64,000 bases of DNA from Pontederia crassipes (GCA_030549335.1 CM060183.1:35524768-35588767); one strand, 5' to 3'; counted from the stretch's first letter, positions 53,590 to 63,422 are shown. The notes: generated from the letters alone by a model not told the origin. Program-made: numbers and translations.

Positions 53590-53829
53590 AGAAGAAAGTT
53601 CTGACAAGGATTTCGAGTCGGCCATTTTGTAGGATGACCCTAAGCCGAACCGGCACAATAGGCGAACCGAACCGGCCGCAATTCCTCTCCTCCGCGAACC
53701 GGCCATGATTTAAAAACAAATCTTGCCTAGACCGGTCCGCCTCGATATGGGCCGTCGCGCCGAGATCGGCCAGTGACCGATCTAGGCTGGGGTTTCCACC
53801 CCTTTTAAAGGGGGTGGTTATCCATTTTA

Positions 53830-53831
<2 letters not shown>
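53590..53831 (-). repeat. Right terminal inverted repeat of MULE 2
   Basis: Reverse complement of the left arm at 47491-47710. It ends ...CCATTTTATC directly against a TA run of about 50 bases. Confidence 0.92.

Positions 53832-53882
<51 letters not shown>
53832..53882. repeat. (TA)n microsatellite at the right edge of MULE 2
   Basis: About 50 bases of TA. With the TA run at 47462-47489 it is the split target of MULE 2. Confidence 0.95.
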
Positions 53883-53884
<2 letters not shown>

Positions 53885-54345
53885 CTTTTGAGGGAGGGCA
53901 CAAGGCAGAGAGATTCTGAAAACTCATGACTGCAATTAGAATTTCACAAGCCTCTGCGCGATATTCTGATAATATCTTCTTAATTGTTATTATGAATTCC
54001 TTCGATTCAAATGGCAGATCAGATAATTAAAACTAGGCAAGCAGTTTAGTACTACTACTGACGACTGATCATGCACTCTGTTCGTCGTATATAAATTATG
54101 AAAAATAATGCTGCAAATTAATTAAAGGAGTAGATCAAGGCATTTGATACCTGATGAACATGTCTCGCCGGAGAAGAAGACGGAAGAAAGGGAAGAGGAC
54201 ACGATGAGTTGCAGAGGAAAGGAACGAAAGATGCATTCTAATCAAAAGGAAGGAAAGTGATTACAATACGACACATCGCACCAACTCACACTCTTAACTA
54301 CTTATTTAACGACGACGACAGATTCCAACAATACCGCCTAAATCA

Positions 54346-54831
54346 TCATCGTCTCGCCGGCCTGGCGATGCCGCTGAGAAACTTGACGCCCGCCCATGCC
54401 ACAACTCCCCTGTAGCACGCAACCAGGCCAGGACTGCTGGAGCACAAGCCAGCCAGACTTTGCGCCGTCCGCAGTCCGCCGAAGTAAAGACGCGGGCTGA
54501 TCTGGAACAAGGCGCGAGGGATGAGCAGGCCTCCGGCGCCGGGAGCCTTCATCATCGTGATGCCGAGTCCTTTCGCGCAGGCACAGCAGACGCAGTACGC
54601 GAGACCGCAGCATTTGGAAACGATGGCGAGGGGTTGAACAACAGATACGACCGCGTAAGACAGGGCAAACGTGCCGATGACCGGAGCAAGGTTCTTGATC
54701 GTAGGTTCCAAGGAGCTCTTCTTCTCCTTCACTGCCATTGTCAGCCACGCCATGCCTTGCGGGAGCTGGAGGAGGCCGGCTGTCACTTGCCCCCGGGCGT
54801 TCGTTCCAAGCAGTCGATTGAGCTCGTCCAT
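54346..54831 (-). CDS. Unrecognised small protein, copy B
   Basis: A 161-residue frame from ATG 54831 to TGA 54346. I do not recognise the family. Residues 1-31 (MDELNRLLGTNARGQVTAGL...) are absent from copy A. A second in-frame ATG at 54738 opens MAVKEKKSSLEPTIKNLAP, resembling the start of copy A. The remaining ~110 residues match copy A: IGTFALSYAV, CGLAYCVCCACAKGLG, KAPGAGGLLIPRALF, YFGGLRTAQSLAGLC. The last residues differ (IARPARR against IARPGETMMI) because one C of a CCC run is missing near 54360. Upstream non-coding sequence is shared with copy A at 55590-56797. Start choice between 54831 and 54738 is open; the protein may be membrane-associated. Confidence 0.65.
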   Translation of the reverse strand: MDELNRLLGTNARGQVTAGLLQLPQGMAWLTMAVKEKKSSLEPTIKNLAPVIGTFALSYAVVSVVQPLAIVSKCCGLAYCVCCACAKGLGITMMKAPGAGGLLIPRALFQISPRLYFGGLRTAQSLAGLCSSSPGLVACYRGVVAWAGVKFLSGIARPARR

Positions 54832-54939
54832 CGTAAGATTGATAAGCGGAGCAAGGTGCGATCCGTCGTAGACTCCCGAGAGCTCTTCTTCTCCCTCGCC
54901 GTCTCCGCTGAGAGTTCGTGTCCTCGGTAATTTATATTC

Positions 54940-55482
54940 TTTTAACAGCGGAAGTTGAAGGTCTCTTTTTTTTTTTTACAACAGAATTTATTATTTTATA
55001 ATAATTAACATCAAAAGTTTTTATTTTTTATAATACTATAAGATCAAAGATCTCTTTTCTATTTCTTCAAAAATAAAATTATTATTTTAAATAATTAACA
55101 TGAAAAGGTTTTAGTATTATAATTTTTACTTTCTTTTGCTATATTTGTTGTATCACAATGCCTATATTTTATTCAGTTTATTTAATATTTTATATTTATT
55201 ATGGCACTAAAATATGACGTTAGTCAAATAAGCCGAATAAAATATAGACACGATTAATAATTATATACAAAATAAAAATTATAATGTTAAAAAATTTTCA
55301 TATTAATTATTTAAAATAATAATCTTATTTTTTAAGAAAGAGCAAAGGGATCTTTGATCTTTTAATATTATAAAAAAATAAAGACTCTTAATGCTAATTA
55401 TTATAAAATAATAAATTTTATGTTGAAAAAAAAGAGAAGATACTCTTGATCTTCCACTATTGTAAAAAATTTTATAATGGTA
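54940..55482. mobile_element. Foldback element present only in block B
   Basis: The left half (TTTTAACAGCGGAAGTTGAA... then AATTTATTATTTTATAATAA) returns as an inverted copy in the right half (about 55330-55482, ending GATCTTCCACTATTGTAAAA). Arms are over 150 bp and the interior is AT-rich. Block A lacks it at the matching place, so it is an insertion later than the duplication or a loss from A. Confidence 0.75.
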
Positions 55483-57474
55483 AAAAGTAATAGTAGAATG
55501 AGTAAAAATGGACGAGTGACATTAAGGACATCCTAAAATTATTAGCATCATCCTACTAATATAATTGTGTGAACCAAAATTTGATAGAAAGGAAAGTGAC
55601 TTTTGATGACAAGAAAACGGTTTTGCTCTCTGAATTTATATTATGCATTAACGTGAACGTTAATGAGAAGCGAAAATCAAATATCTTTCTCTACTCCGTC
55701 TCCGTCGTTAAATTTGCAAGAAAGTAAAAGCGCAATCTCATCTCAACTATTTTCTTTTCAATTTTTTTGAAGGCTTAAATTTAATATATATATCATATAA
55801 AAAAAATACTAGACTAAGATGTCTAAAAAGGTGATGTACAATTAGTCAATTACTTTAGGCATTTTTTCTTTTGGGGTGTTTATAATGTCACTTCTAAAAA
55901 ACATAATGTCAATCTTTTCAATATTCTTAATATACTTTCTTCGTATTCTACCCAATTTCTTGAATGACTTATTTTTTTCTTTGTGCAGTTAGGATATTTT
56001 AACACACCATTTTTGTTTTAAGCTTTTATTATCATTTTCTGTCTCTTCATCTTCCATTCTTTTTTTAATGACACTTTTTTTTGGAGTCAGAATCTCTTAT
56101 ATCTTATCATTTTATATTTTTCAAAACGTATATTCAATATTACATTTGTTTAGTATATTACCATTTTTATGTATTTCTTTCTCTTTTTTTTCTCTGACTC
56201 CGTCCAACTTATTATAAATAATAACATTATATAATATGAGGTGAAAACATATTAAACTAATGTAATATTGTAAGATACATGCAAAGTACTTTTGAAAAAT
56301 ATAAAATAAATTAGCTTAGAAAAAAAAATGTAAAAAAGATACGAAGACTCGATATTAATCATACGCAATTGTTCCAGGAAAAAAACTCACTTTCTTTTTT
56401 ATCAATAGTAATTTGTTTCCATTTTCAATGTTTTTACTTTCATTTATTTCATATATTTTTTTAATATTATATATATTTAATGTGAGTATAATTTTCATAT
56501 TAATTAAATTTCTATGCATAAGAGAGACAATAAAGATAGATAAAGTAATACTAGAAGATTAATTACTGAAAAAAAAAGTTGGAGGGGAACCAAAATCGAA
56601 GAGCACCCTACTTTTTGGTATTCCTTGGCGACGACGAATCGAATCTGGAAAGTTGACAGAAGAGAATCGGAGCTAAAGTTGTTCCTCGTAGTGCCTGTTA
56701 CTTTCACTTCCCAATGGGCAATGCAAATATGCAAATGCTCCTCCATTTCTTTCTTCTTCACCAAGCAACCATCTAAAGAGGAAATTTCGTGTAGGCCTTA
56801 CGATTCGACGTGTAACTCAGAGGGTGTGTTTTATTGGGGACGAACAATGTATTTTATTTTCAAACGCAATGCGTGACCAAAACTTTAAAAGCTTCGTAAC
56901 TTAATAAAAAAAAAGAAAAAAAGGGAGAAGCGAAACGAACGGTCAGCAGGGGAGGCAAAACGCCTCTCCTGATTCCCGATCGTTCCGTCTCCGGCCGACC
57001 AAGGGTCGCCCGAGGTGTATAAAGGGAGGGTGAGGGCCGCCCTTTGCGCCCCCTTGGAACCCGTCCGACCTCCTCCTCCATCGTCTTTTTCTCCCTCTCG
57101 TCCGGTGAACGAACGACGCGCGACGGAACAAAGCAGAGGCGAGCAGCGAACGTACCAGCCGACCCCTCTCCAGCGCACCTCGAACCTCCTCGACGTGCAC
57201 AAGGATTCGACGAACCCTTCCCTATCGATCCAGAGGCGATCGGCGACGACCGGACAGAGAAACAACGACCGGCGAACTTCGAAACTTGGCCGGAAAAGGT
57301 ACCCTGGTGTTCTAAATCCCTAGACGATGAAATAACGATCGTTAAATGCGCAGAATAAGTTTATTATGATCTTGAAGTTATTTTCTACATTTTTCGTATT
57401 GGTGTTGGGGTCAATTGACGGCCGAAAGGCCGACGGAATCGGAGATAAAATCCGGCGGCCCTGTTTTATCGCAG

Positions 57475-57815
57475 GGACCGATCGACCGATTCCATCAGCG
57501 GTCGACCGGCCCGCTTACAGAACTCACACGAGTTCCTCTTTATCGGTCGATCGGCTCACCATGGTGGTCGACCGATCTACCTGTTAATAAGCAAATTTGA
57601 TCTTACGATCGGTCGATCCGTCCTAGTGGACGATCGACCGACCCGATGCGTAGTGCGCATCTTCATGGCCTAGCGAACGGTCGACCGACGCCCAGGACGG
57701 TCGACCAATTCGCAGACAGCTAATCAAAGAACTCGGTCGATCGATCCCAAAGGACCGGTCGACCGGTGCTAGAGAACGGTCGATCGGTCCATAAGGAACG
57801 GTCGACCGGTCCGAC
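57475..57815. repeat. Cluster of about twelve GGTCGA(C/T)CGG-type palindromes
   Basis: Words such as CGGTCGACCGGTC, CGGTCGATCGG and GATCGACCGA occur about twelve times in 340 bp, spaced roughly 15-45 bp, with unrelated sequence between. Adjacent hits often read on opposite strands. Confidence 0.9.
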
Positions 57816-58424
57816 GGTCAGACCCTTTGTTCTGATTTAATCGGATTGATCCACTTCCAATCATGACCGAGACTTTGACCAGTTCACCTACAGTGGTTGA
57901 GTCCTATTGTACAAAGACCGACATTTCGTTGGATCCTAGATCAAAGATTTCATAATGACTAAAGATAAATAAAGTCAAGACCAAAATACGAGATTGCTAT
58001 GTGCCGTCCCAATGTTAAAGTAAAGATCAGATATTAAAGCAATGGGGGAATAGGTAGTTAGCTGAGAGGACAGCGAAGTTACTAGTTTAAATGCCCACTA
58101 TTTCTGAGATTTCAGGTCCTCTCCCACCGATATCTCGAATTGAAGGGTGATGCTATGGTCACATCTTTTCCCTTAAAGATTAAAGTATTATGCCAGAGGG
58201 ACATGTAGCTAGCTGAGGAGACAGTGAACCTACAGGTCTAGTAACCGACCATTATTCTTGCATTGTAAAAATTCTTTCCCTACCTTCCGAACTGGGTGAG
58301 GTAGTAATACCCACTCATTTTTCCTGTTTACGGGCTTACTGGTATTAGAGAATCAGAGAGGCACCCCTGACATCCCAACCTAATAAAGTCGAGCTCGCAT
58401 AGGACAACAAACTCTAATGACAGT

Positions 58425-58615
58425 TTAGCAATGTAAAAGACGTAGTAAAACTCACAATAAAGTAATGCAAAGTAAAGCAGAGTATTGCAAAGTAATGCAA
58501 AATAAAGCAATGTAGAGCAGAGTATTGTAAAATAAAGCAATGTAAAGCAAAATAATGTATATTAGAGCAATGTAAAGCAAAGTATTGTAAAGTAAAAGCA
58601 GAGTAACACAAAGTT
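58425..58615. repeat. Short degenerate repeats AAAGCA(A/G)(A/T)GTA
   Basis: Units of about 10-16 bp (AATGCAAAGTAAAGCAGAGT, AATAAAGCAATGTAAAGC and relatives) repeat about a dozen times with alternating spacing. Confidence 0.85.
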
Positions 58616-59189
58616 AAAATATTATAATGGTAAAGAACAGAGTACTGACATGACCAAAGGTTGACACATTGATTTCATGATCATCATTTATCCTTATTTC
58701 ATGTCTATTGCTATTGTACTGGGCATCTTTGCTCATGGGTATTCTTTTCTCCTGCACTGGGATTTTCCAGGTGAGAATGCCAACTGACGAGGTGTTGGAG
58801 GACGCAAAACTTAAAGAAGTGCTGCACATGATATAGATTGTTGCTACAAGCTCATCACAGTGTTATCATATTTTTTCCGCATATTTAGTTCATCAAAGAC
58901 ATCATGATTTTCCGCCATCAACCTTCTTTAAGTTTCTGTTTTTCTCATATTGATCAGAATTTGTTAATGGATATTCTACCGTTACAGTTTTCGCATTACA
59001 GTCCTTGATTATAATATTTCTATTACTGAATTTCCGCAATCATAGTTCTCTAGTATATTGTTATATTATTAGTGCCACGTAAGCTGTTTTGTTGAATGAT
59101 CAAGGTCAGTAGAGCAATAGGCAGTGTAGCGCTTCTAGGGTCAATCTGATCGCCTACGTGGCGGGAGGTGCGATTCTGGGGGCGTTACA

Positions 59190-59855
59190 GGAACATTTGG
59201 CTAAATGTTCCGACCAAAAGTTCTTATATCCGAAAGTTCTTGCCGAAGATAAGAACGTTTATTTTTTTTTTCAACTCCATGTCTTTTCAATTGCATTCTT
59301 TGACTTTTTTAAAAAAATTCATTTATTTTTTAATTGTTTTTTAATGCATGTATATATAATTTAGAATATATTAATACATTATTAGGGATATTATAAAATA
59401 ATTTATTAAATGTTATTAATTAAAAATTATAAAAATAATTATTTCTAATAATTAATAAATATTTTATTAATTAAACTATTCAATTATTTTTTAAAAAATA
59501 TATTATATTTGAATCTTAAAATGTACGTAAATTATAATATAATAATATTAATAATATTTAAAAGTTTTAATCAAAATAAATAAAAATAATATTAATAATA
59601 TAATGATTTACGTAAATTATAATATTAATAATATATTCTTATTTACTATAATTTTATACCTCATAAAATAATAAATTATATTCTTAGTTCTCATTTTTTA
59701 TCCAAATACCCACTAAAACTTATCCATCACATATAAATCCTCATAATTATACTTTTTCATTCAAACACTAACATAAACTTTTCTATCGAATCAATTAGTT
59801 CTTGAGAACTAATGTTCTCTCCAAATTTTCCTACCAAACATAGTCACAGGAAATT
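59190..59855. mobile_element. MITE right part, inverted relative of 15173-15898
   Basis: From GGAACATTTGGCTAAATGTT to the end CTACCAAACATAGTCAC the sequence is the reverse complement relative of the MITE at 15173-15898. Its other end is missing at 59190, where the LTR-like element stops, implying insertion of that element into this MITE. Confidence 0.65.
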
Positions 59856-60111
59856 TTTGTCCGTCCGATACGGCCCGATCATGTTGGGCACGGCCTAAAA
59901 TACGGATCCGACGAATTCAAACCCTGGTAAGTACTTTTCTTTTATTTTTATTACATATTTAAAAATATATTATATTTATATTATGATGTAAAAAAATATT
60001 ATATATATAATAACCATAATATCATGCATTATTTTTATTGTTTTATTATTAACGTAAATAAACTTTGAAGAAAAAAGAAATTGATGCAAGGTCAAATACG
60101 ACGGTCTATAA

Positions 60112-60362
60112 GGACTCGTTTGGCAAAATAGGAAAACTTTCAAAAGTTTAAAAATTTTCGGTGGAAGTCATTTTTCAAAAATTTACTTCCTTTGTTTTTC
60201 TTCCATCAGAAAATTTTCTTTTCTATATGTTTGGGTATTCAAAATAGTGAAAGTTTTCCATAAAACTAAAAAGTCATAATCTGAAAATAAAAATATCCAT
60301 TTTTATTCAATATATACAAATATACAAATCCATATTCTTAATTTATATTGCCAAACAAGAGC
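60112..60362. mobile_element. Short MITE with CGTTTGGCAA ends
   Basis: GGACTCGTTTGGCAA on the left and the reverse complement GCTCTTGTTTGGCAA on the right enclose 251 bp of AT-rich non-coding DNA. Block A lacks it at the matching position. No clear target duplication was found. Confidence 0.65.
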
Positions 60363-60374
60363 TTCAACATTTGA

Positions 60375-60700
60375 GAAGGAGATGGAGAGGATGAGCGTGA
60401 GGAGAAAAGGGAGAAGGTTGTTGTAGGAGGAGGAAAAAAGAAGGAAAGAAGAGGGGAGAAGTTGCTGGAGAATGAATAAAAAGAGAAAAGGAAGGAAAAG
60501 AAGAAATATAGAGAGATATTGGGACGGATATGGAGAGGATGAGCGGAGAAGCGGGAGGAGGTCGTTGCATAATGAGAAAAAAAGAATGAAAAAAATAGGA
60601 GAGGAGAGAGAAGTCACTGGAGAATGAATAAAAGAGAAAAAAAAGGAGGGGAAGAAGAAATAGAGAGATAGTTGAGGAAGGAGGAGACGTTTGTAGAATG
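60375..60700. repeat. Purine-rich imperfect tandem repeat, 152-bp period
   Basis: Nearly all plus-strand bases are A or G. CTGGAGAATGAATAAA and flanking sequence occur at 60465 and 60617, 152 bp apart, and GGAGAGGATGAGCG...GAGGAGG likewise recurs. Long open frames on the minus strand here are Phe/Ser/Leu-rich composition effects. Confidence 0.8.
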
Positions 60701-60895
60701 AGAAAAAAAATAGAAAATACGCAAAGAGGAGGAAGCCAACAAATTTGCATAATAAAAAATGAGCAGAAGTGCGCGGGGTGGCGTGACTGCTCCGGAAAGA
60801 AAAATGACTCCCTCGGGAATGAGCCACTTTCCACTAGAACTACAAACCAACAAATATTTTAGATTAGTCCCATGTATATAATGTCACGGAAGAGA

Positions 60896-61147
60896 TGTTG
60901 AGTATATATGAGAACATGACATTGACTTGATAAGATATTTTTTGACAAAATTGTGTGGGCCGAGGCTCAAAGCGGACAATATCCTATGCAACTGCAAGAA
61001 TGTTACATATGATATCAGAGCCACCCGTGTGGATCTCTGTGCATGATGGGGTGTTGTAACATCCTTGCACTTGCGTAGGATATTGTTCGCTTTAGACCTC
61101 GGCCCGTACGGTGTCATACCAAGTCAATGTCATGTTCTCATATAACA
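60896..61147. mobile_element. Two TRIM-like LTRs in head-to-head inverted arrangement
   Basis: A 112-bp unit (60896-61007), starting TGTTGAG and ending GTTACA, is followed by TATGATATCAGAGCCACC, similar to the initiator-tRNA-Met primer site TGGTATCAGAGCC. The inverted relative at 61055-61147 shares GAGAACATGACATTGACTTG and AAGCGGACAATATCC-type blocks. The sizes fit terminal-repeat retrotransposons in miniature. Normally the two LTRs are direct, so this is an unusual arrangement. Confidence 0.6.
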
Positions 61148-61509
61148 TCTCTCTCGTGACTTATCCATGTGGGACTAATCCAAAACACACCTCATGCAGC
61201 CTTCCCCTTAGGGGACTCAACGCCATCGTTGAGTAATCGCATGACAATATCCTACACAAGTGTTTTCATTAGAAATAGAATCCTTCACAATAAACTTTTT
61301 GACAAGATGCATTTGAAAATAAAATAACATCCAAATTATCTTTTTATTCTTATGTTTTAGCAAATTTTCTTTTGGGTCTCGTTGCAATGCAAATTTTTTT
61401 ATAGTATTTAGCTATCAGAACTTGGACAAGAATCGATTAGTTTAGCCAAACATTTGAATTGATGAGAACCTGAAAAGTTCCTATTAGTTCTCATCACGTG
61501 ACTCATTTT

Positions 61510-62091
61510 GGCCTCGTTTGTTTGCGGAACCGAACAAAACTGTGCCCTTATTTCGTCAAAACTTCGGTTCGGAACCAAATTTCGGAGCAAAAATTAAATG
61601 GGTGGAACCAGCGTCACGCCACCCTTGTTCCACCAGGAGTTGTTCCTTTTTTTGGTTTGATGCGACAAGTTTCCTTATTTTTTAAATTTATTTTCTTTTT
61701 TCTTTTTCTTTTCTCTCGCACCATATTCATCATAAAATAAATTATTTAATAAACATAAAATATTTTTAATAAAATATTATTTGTTGCTTACTATTTCATA
61801 AAAAACAATATTTCATTAAATATTAATTTTTAAAATGATTTTTTTATATTTAAATAACATATTTTTAAAACAAATTCATAAAAAAATATTTTAATTAATA
61901 ATAAAATTATACTTTATAATTATAATAATTATTTTTAATTCAAAACTCATCAAAAACTCATCCATCACATCAATTCCCTGATTCTTCATCATTATATTCC
62001 ACTCCGTCTAAACACACCTCCAACTAATATGTCAATTCAACTATGTACCGAGAACTTAGGAGGAACCGTGATTTCGTTCTCAAACGCAACC
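61510..62091. mobile_element. MITE with GGCCTCGTTTG / GGTTGCGTTTG ends and TTT target duplication
   Basis: Inverted ends enclose AT-rich non-coding DNA. TTT occurs at 61507-61509 and at 62092-62094. The interior resembles about 41130-41700 in block A. Confidence 0.65.
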
Positions 62092-62094
62092 TTT

Positions 62095-63422
62095 GGCTGT
62101 GTTTGGTTCTAGAACTTGGGCTAGAACTTTACCCAAGTTCTAGAACTTTGGCCAAACACATCACGTGATGTACGGCTGGAACATTTAGCCAAATGTTCCA
62201 GCCATAAAGTTCTTGGAAAATTTTTGCTAATAACAAGAACAACCTATTTTTTTTATTCTTTTTGTTATAGGTCTAAAAGTATGTGGAGCTACTTTTAGAC
62301 CTATAACTTATTATTTTAATAATATTTTTATATGTATATATTATATTGTATACATATATATATTATATACTTATAATATAATATATATTATATTATATTA
62401 TCATAAATTTATAATTTATTTAGGTATAATAACAAAAGAATTACATTTATTATTTATTAAAATTTACTTAGTGTTATTATTGATAATGCCTTGAATCTGA
62501 ACCCAATGTGTCTCCATAATGCAATCAGGCGCTTCAGTAGATTTCCCTATGGGGTCTCGTTGCCCGGTCAGCGAGCCTGTGGGGGGTCAAGGGGAGGATC
62601 TAGGGGGATCCCCATGCGGGGATTGCAAGGGGGTGGAGCCCCCTCAGCGAAATTTTTTTAGGAGTATTCTGTATGTGATTCGGATTTGATTTATTTCTTT
62701 ATCACGAGATATGTGTCTTATTTTTAGAGTATTTAGAGTCTCAGTCGGTCTGTAATTTCTATCATCTGTTAAAGGGAGTGCGTATATAAACTCCCTAGGG
62801 GGTCAAAGAGAAATTAATCTGATCTTGTAATCCTTTTCTGTTTCTTCCATTTAATAAAATTCTGGGTCGCCTTAAATTTCTCGCGTTCTCTTGCGGTGCG
62901 TAATTTCTCTCGTGCAGAAATCCTAACAGTTATAATAAAATAAAATTTTCCATTATTATTTATTAAGAAAAATATATTTTCTTATTTAAATGTTGACATA
63001 AATATTTTTATTTAGTTTACTTATCATATATCATAATAAAAATTAACTAGTATGATATTAGTATAATATAATTAAATTATTAATTATGGTATTCTAAATA
63101 AGTTACAATTATATAATTATTTTATATAATTACGATGTTAAATTTTCTTTTATATTTCAAGTTTTAGTTATTAATTAGTTTATCTTAATTTTTTTCTTCT
63201 ATATTATGTAATTAATAATATAAAAATAGTTTATAAAATAATAAAATATATATTTACATCTTACTTTTTATTCAAACACTTACCAAAACTTATTTATCAA
63301 ATCAACTTTTTAAATTCTCGTCATAACATTTTTCCATCCAAACACCAATCTAAACTTTTCTATCTAATCGATTAGTTCTCGGGAACTAACTTTTTTCCAA
63401 AATTCTCGTACCAAATACATCC
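62095..63422. mobile_element. MITE with GGCTGTGTTTGG / GGATGTATTTGG ends, interrupted by a solo LTR
   Basis: Left end GGCTGTGTTTGGTTCTAG and the complement of the right end GGATGTATTTGGTACGAG match. TTT flanks both sides, and the left TTT is shared with the neighbouring MITE, so one inserted at the edge of the other. The internal GGAACATTTAGCCAAATGTT palindrome links it to 15173-15898. A solo LTR at 62472-62928 splits it. Confidence 0.65.
62472..62928 (+). mobile_element. Solo LTR (probably Ty1/copia type)
   Basis: The 457-bp segment starts TGTTATTATTG and ends AATCCTAACA (TGTTA/TAACA ends). It has the parts of an LTR: TATA context GCGTATATAAACTCCC near 62781 and a polyadenylation context AATAAAATTCTGG near 62853. 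No internal region or second LTR follows. A matching 5-bp target duplication was not found, so the left border may be off by a few bases. Confidence 0.65.

Larger units (their letters stand above)
47491..53831. mobile_element. Mutator-like element 2 (FAR1-type MULE), 6.3 kb, inserted in (TA)n
   Basis: Inverted repeats of about 210-240 bp start GATAAAATGGGTAACC on the left (47491-about 47710) and GATAAAATGGATAACC on the right (about 53590-53831, complement). A palindrome CCACCCCC/GGGGGTGG lies just inside each end. GC-rich subterminal sequence follows on both sides (47710-48120; 52870-53590). The interior has a FAR1/MULE transposase on the plus strand near the left and a GRF zinc-finger gene on the minus strand near the right, facing each other. 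This is the same plan as MULE 1 but inverted. TA runs flank both ends, so the target duplication cannot be defined. The terminal repeats share little with MULE 1 beyond the first ten bases. Confidence 0.9.
56822..59189 (+). mobile_element. LTR-like retroelement sequence (possible solo LTR) present only in block B
   Basis: Block A runs straight through at 40405 where block B is interrupted from about 56822 to 59865, so this is inserted DNA. About 57016 has GTGTATAAAGGGAGGG, a good TATA context followed by GC-rich, leader-like sequence. The right end GCGTTACA at 59189 is shared with 140-259. Inside are clustered GGTCGAYC palindromes (57475-57815) and AAAGCA-type short repeats (58425-58615). No protein domain was recognised. 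The left border is uncertain (about 56822-56890). It appears to split a MITE whose right part continues at 59190. Confidence 0.5.
47328..61380. repeat. Segmental duplication block B
   Basis: This is the partner of block A, in the same orientation. It is longer because it holds a different MULE (47491-53831), a foldback element (about 54940-55482), an unexplained insert at about 55850-56600, and an LTR-like element plus MITE (about 56822-59865). A MITE and the TRIM pair at about 60112-61200 are also extra. Matching segments are listed under block A. Confidence 0.85.

Noticed and set aside
32528-53831. Idea that MULE 1 and MULE 2 are one ancestral insertion duplicated together with the blocks
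   Set aside because: Terminal repeats differ beyond the first bases, orientations are opposite, and the transposases are strongly diverged whereas the flanks are similar.
57015-57600. Overlapping plus- and minus-strand frames of about 60-125 residues in the LTR-like element
   Set aside because: GC-rich leader-like and palindrome-rich sequence; no retroelement protein motif was seen in any frame.
60303-60834. Phe/Ser/Leu-rich 174- and 156-residue minus-strand frames suggesting membrane proteins
   Set aside because: Translation of a purine-rich tandem repeat; no start context and two frames open equally.
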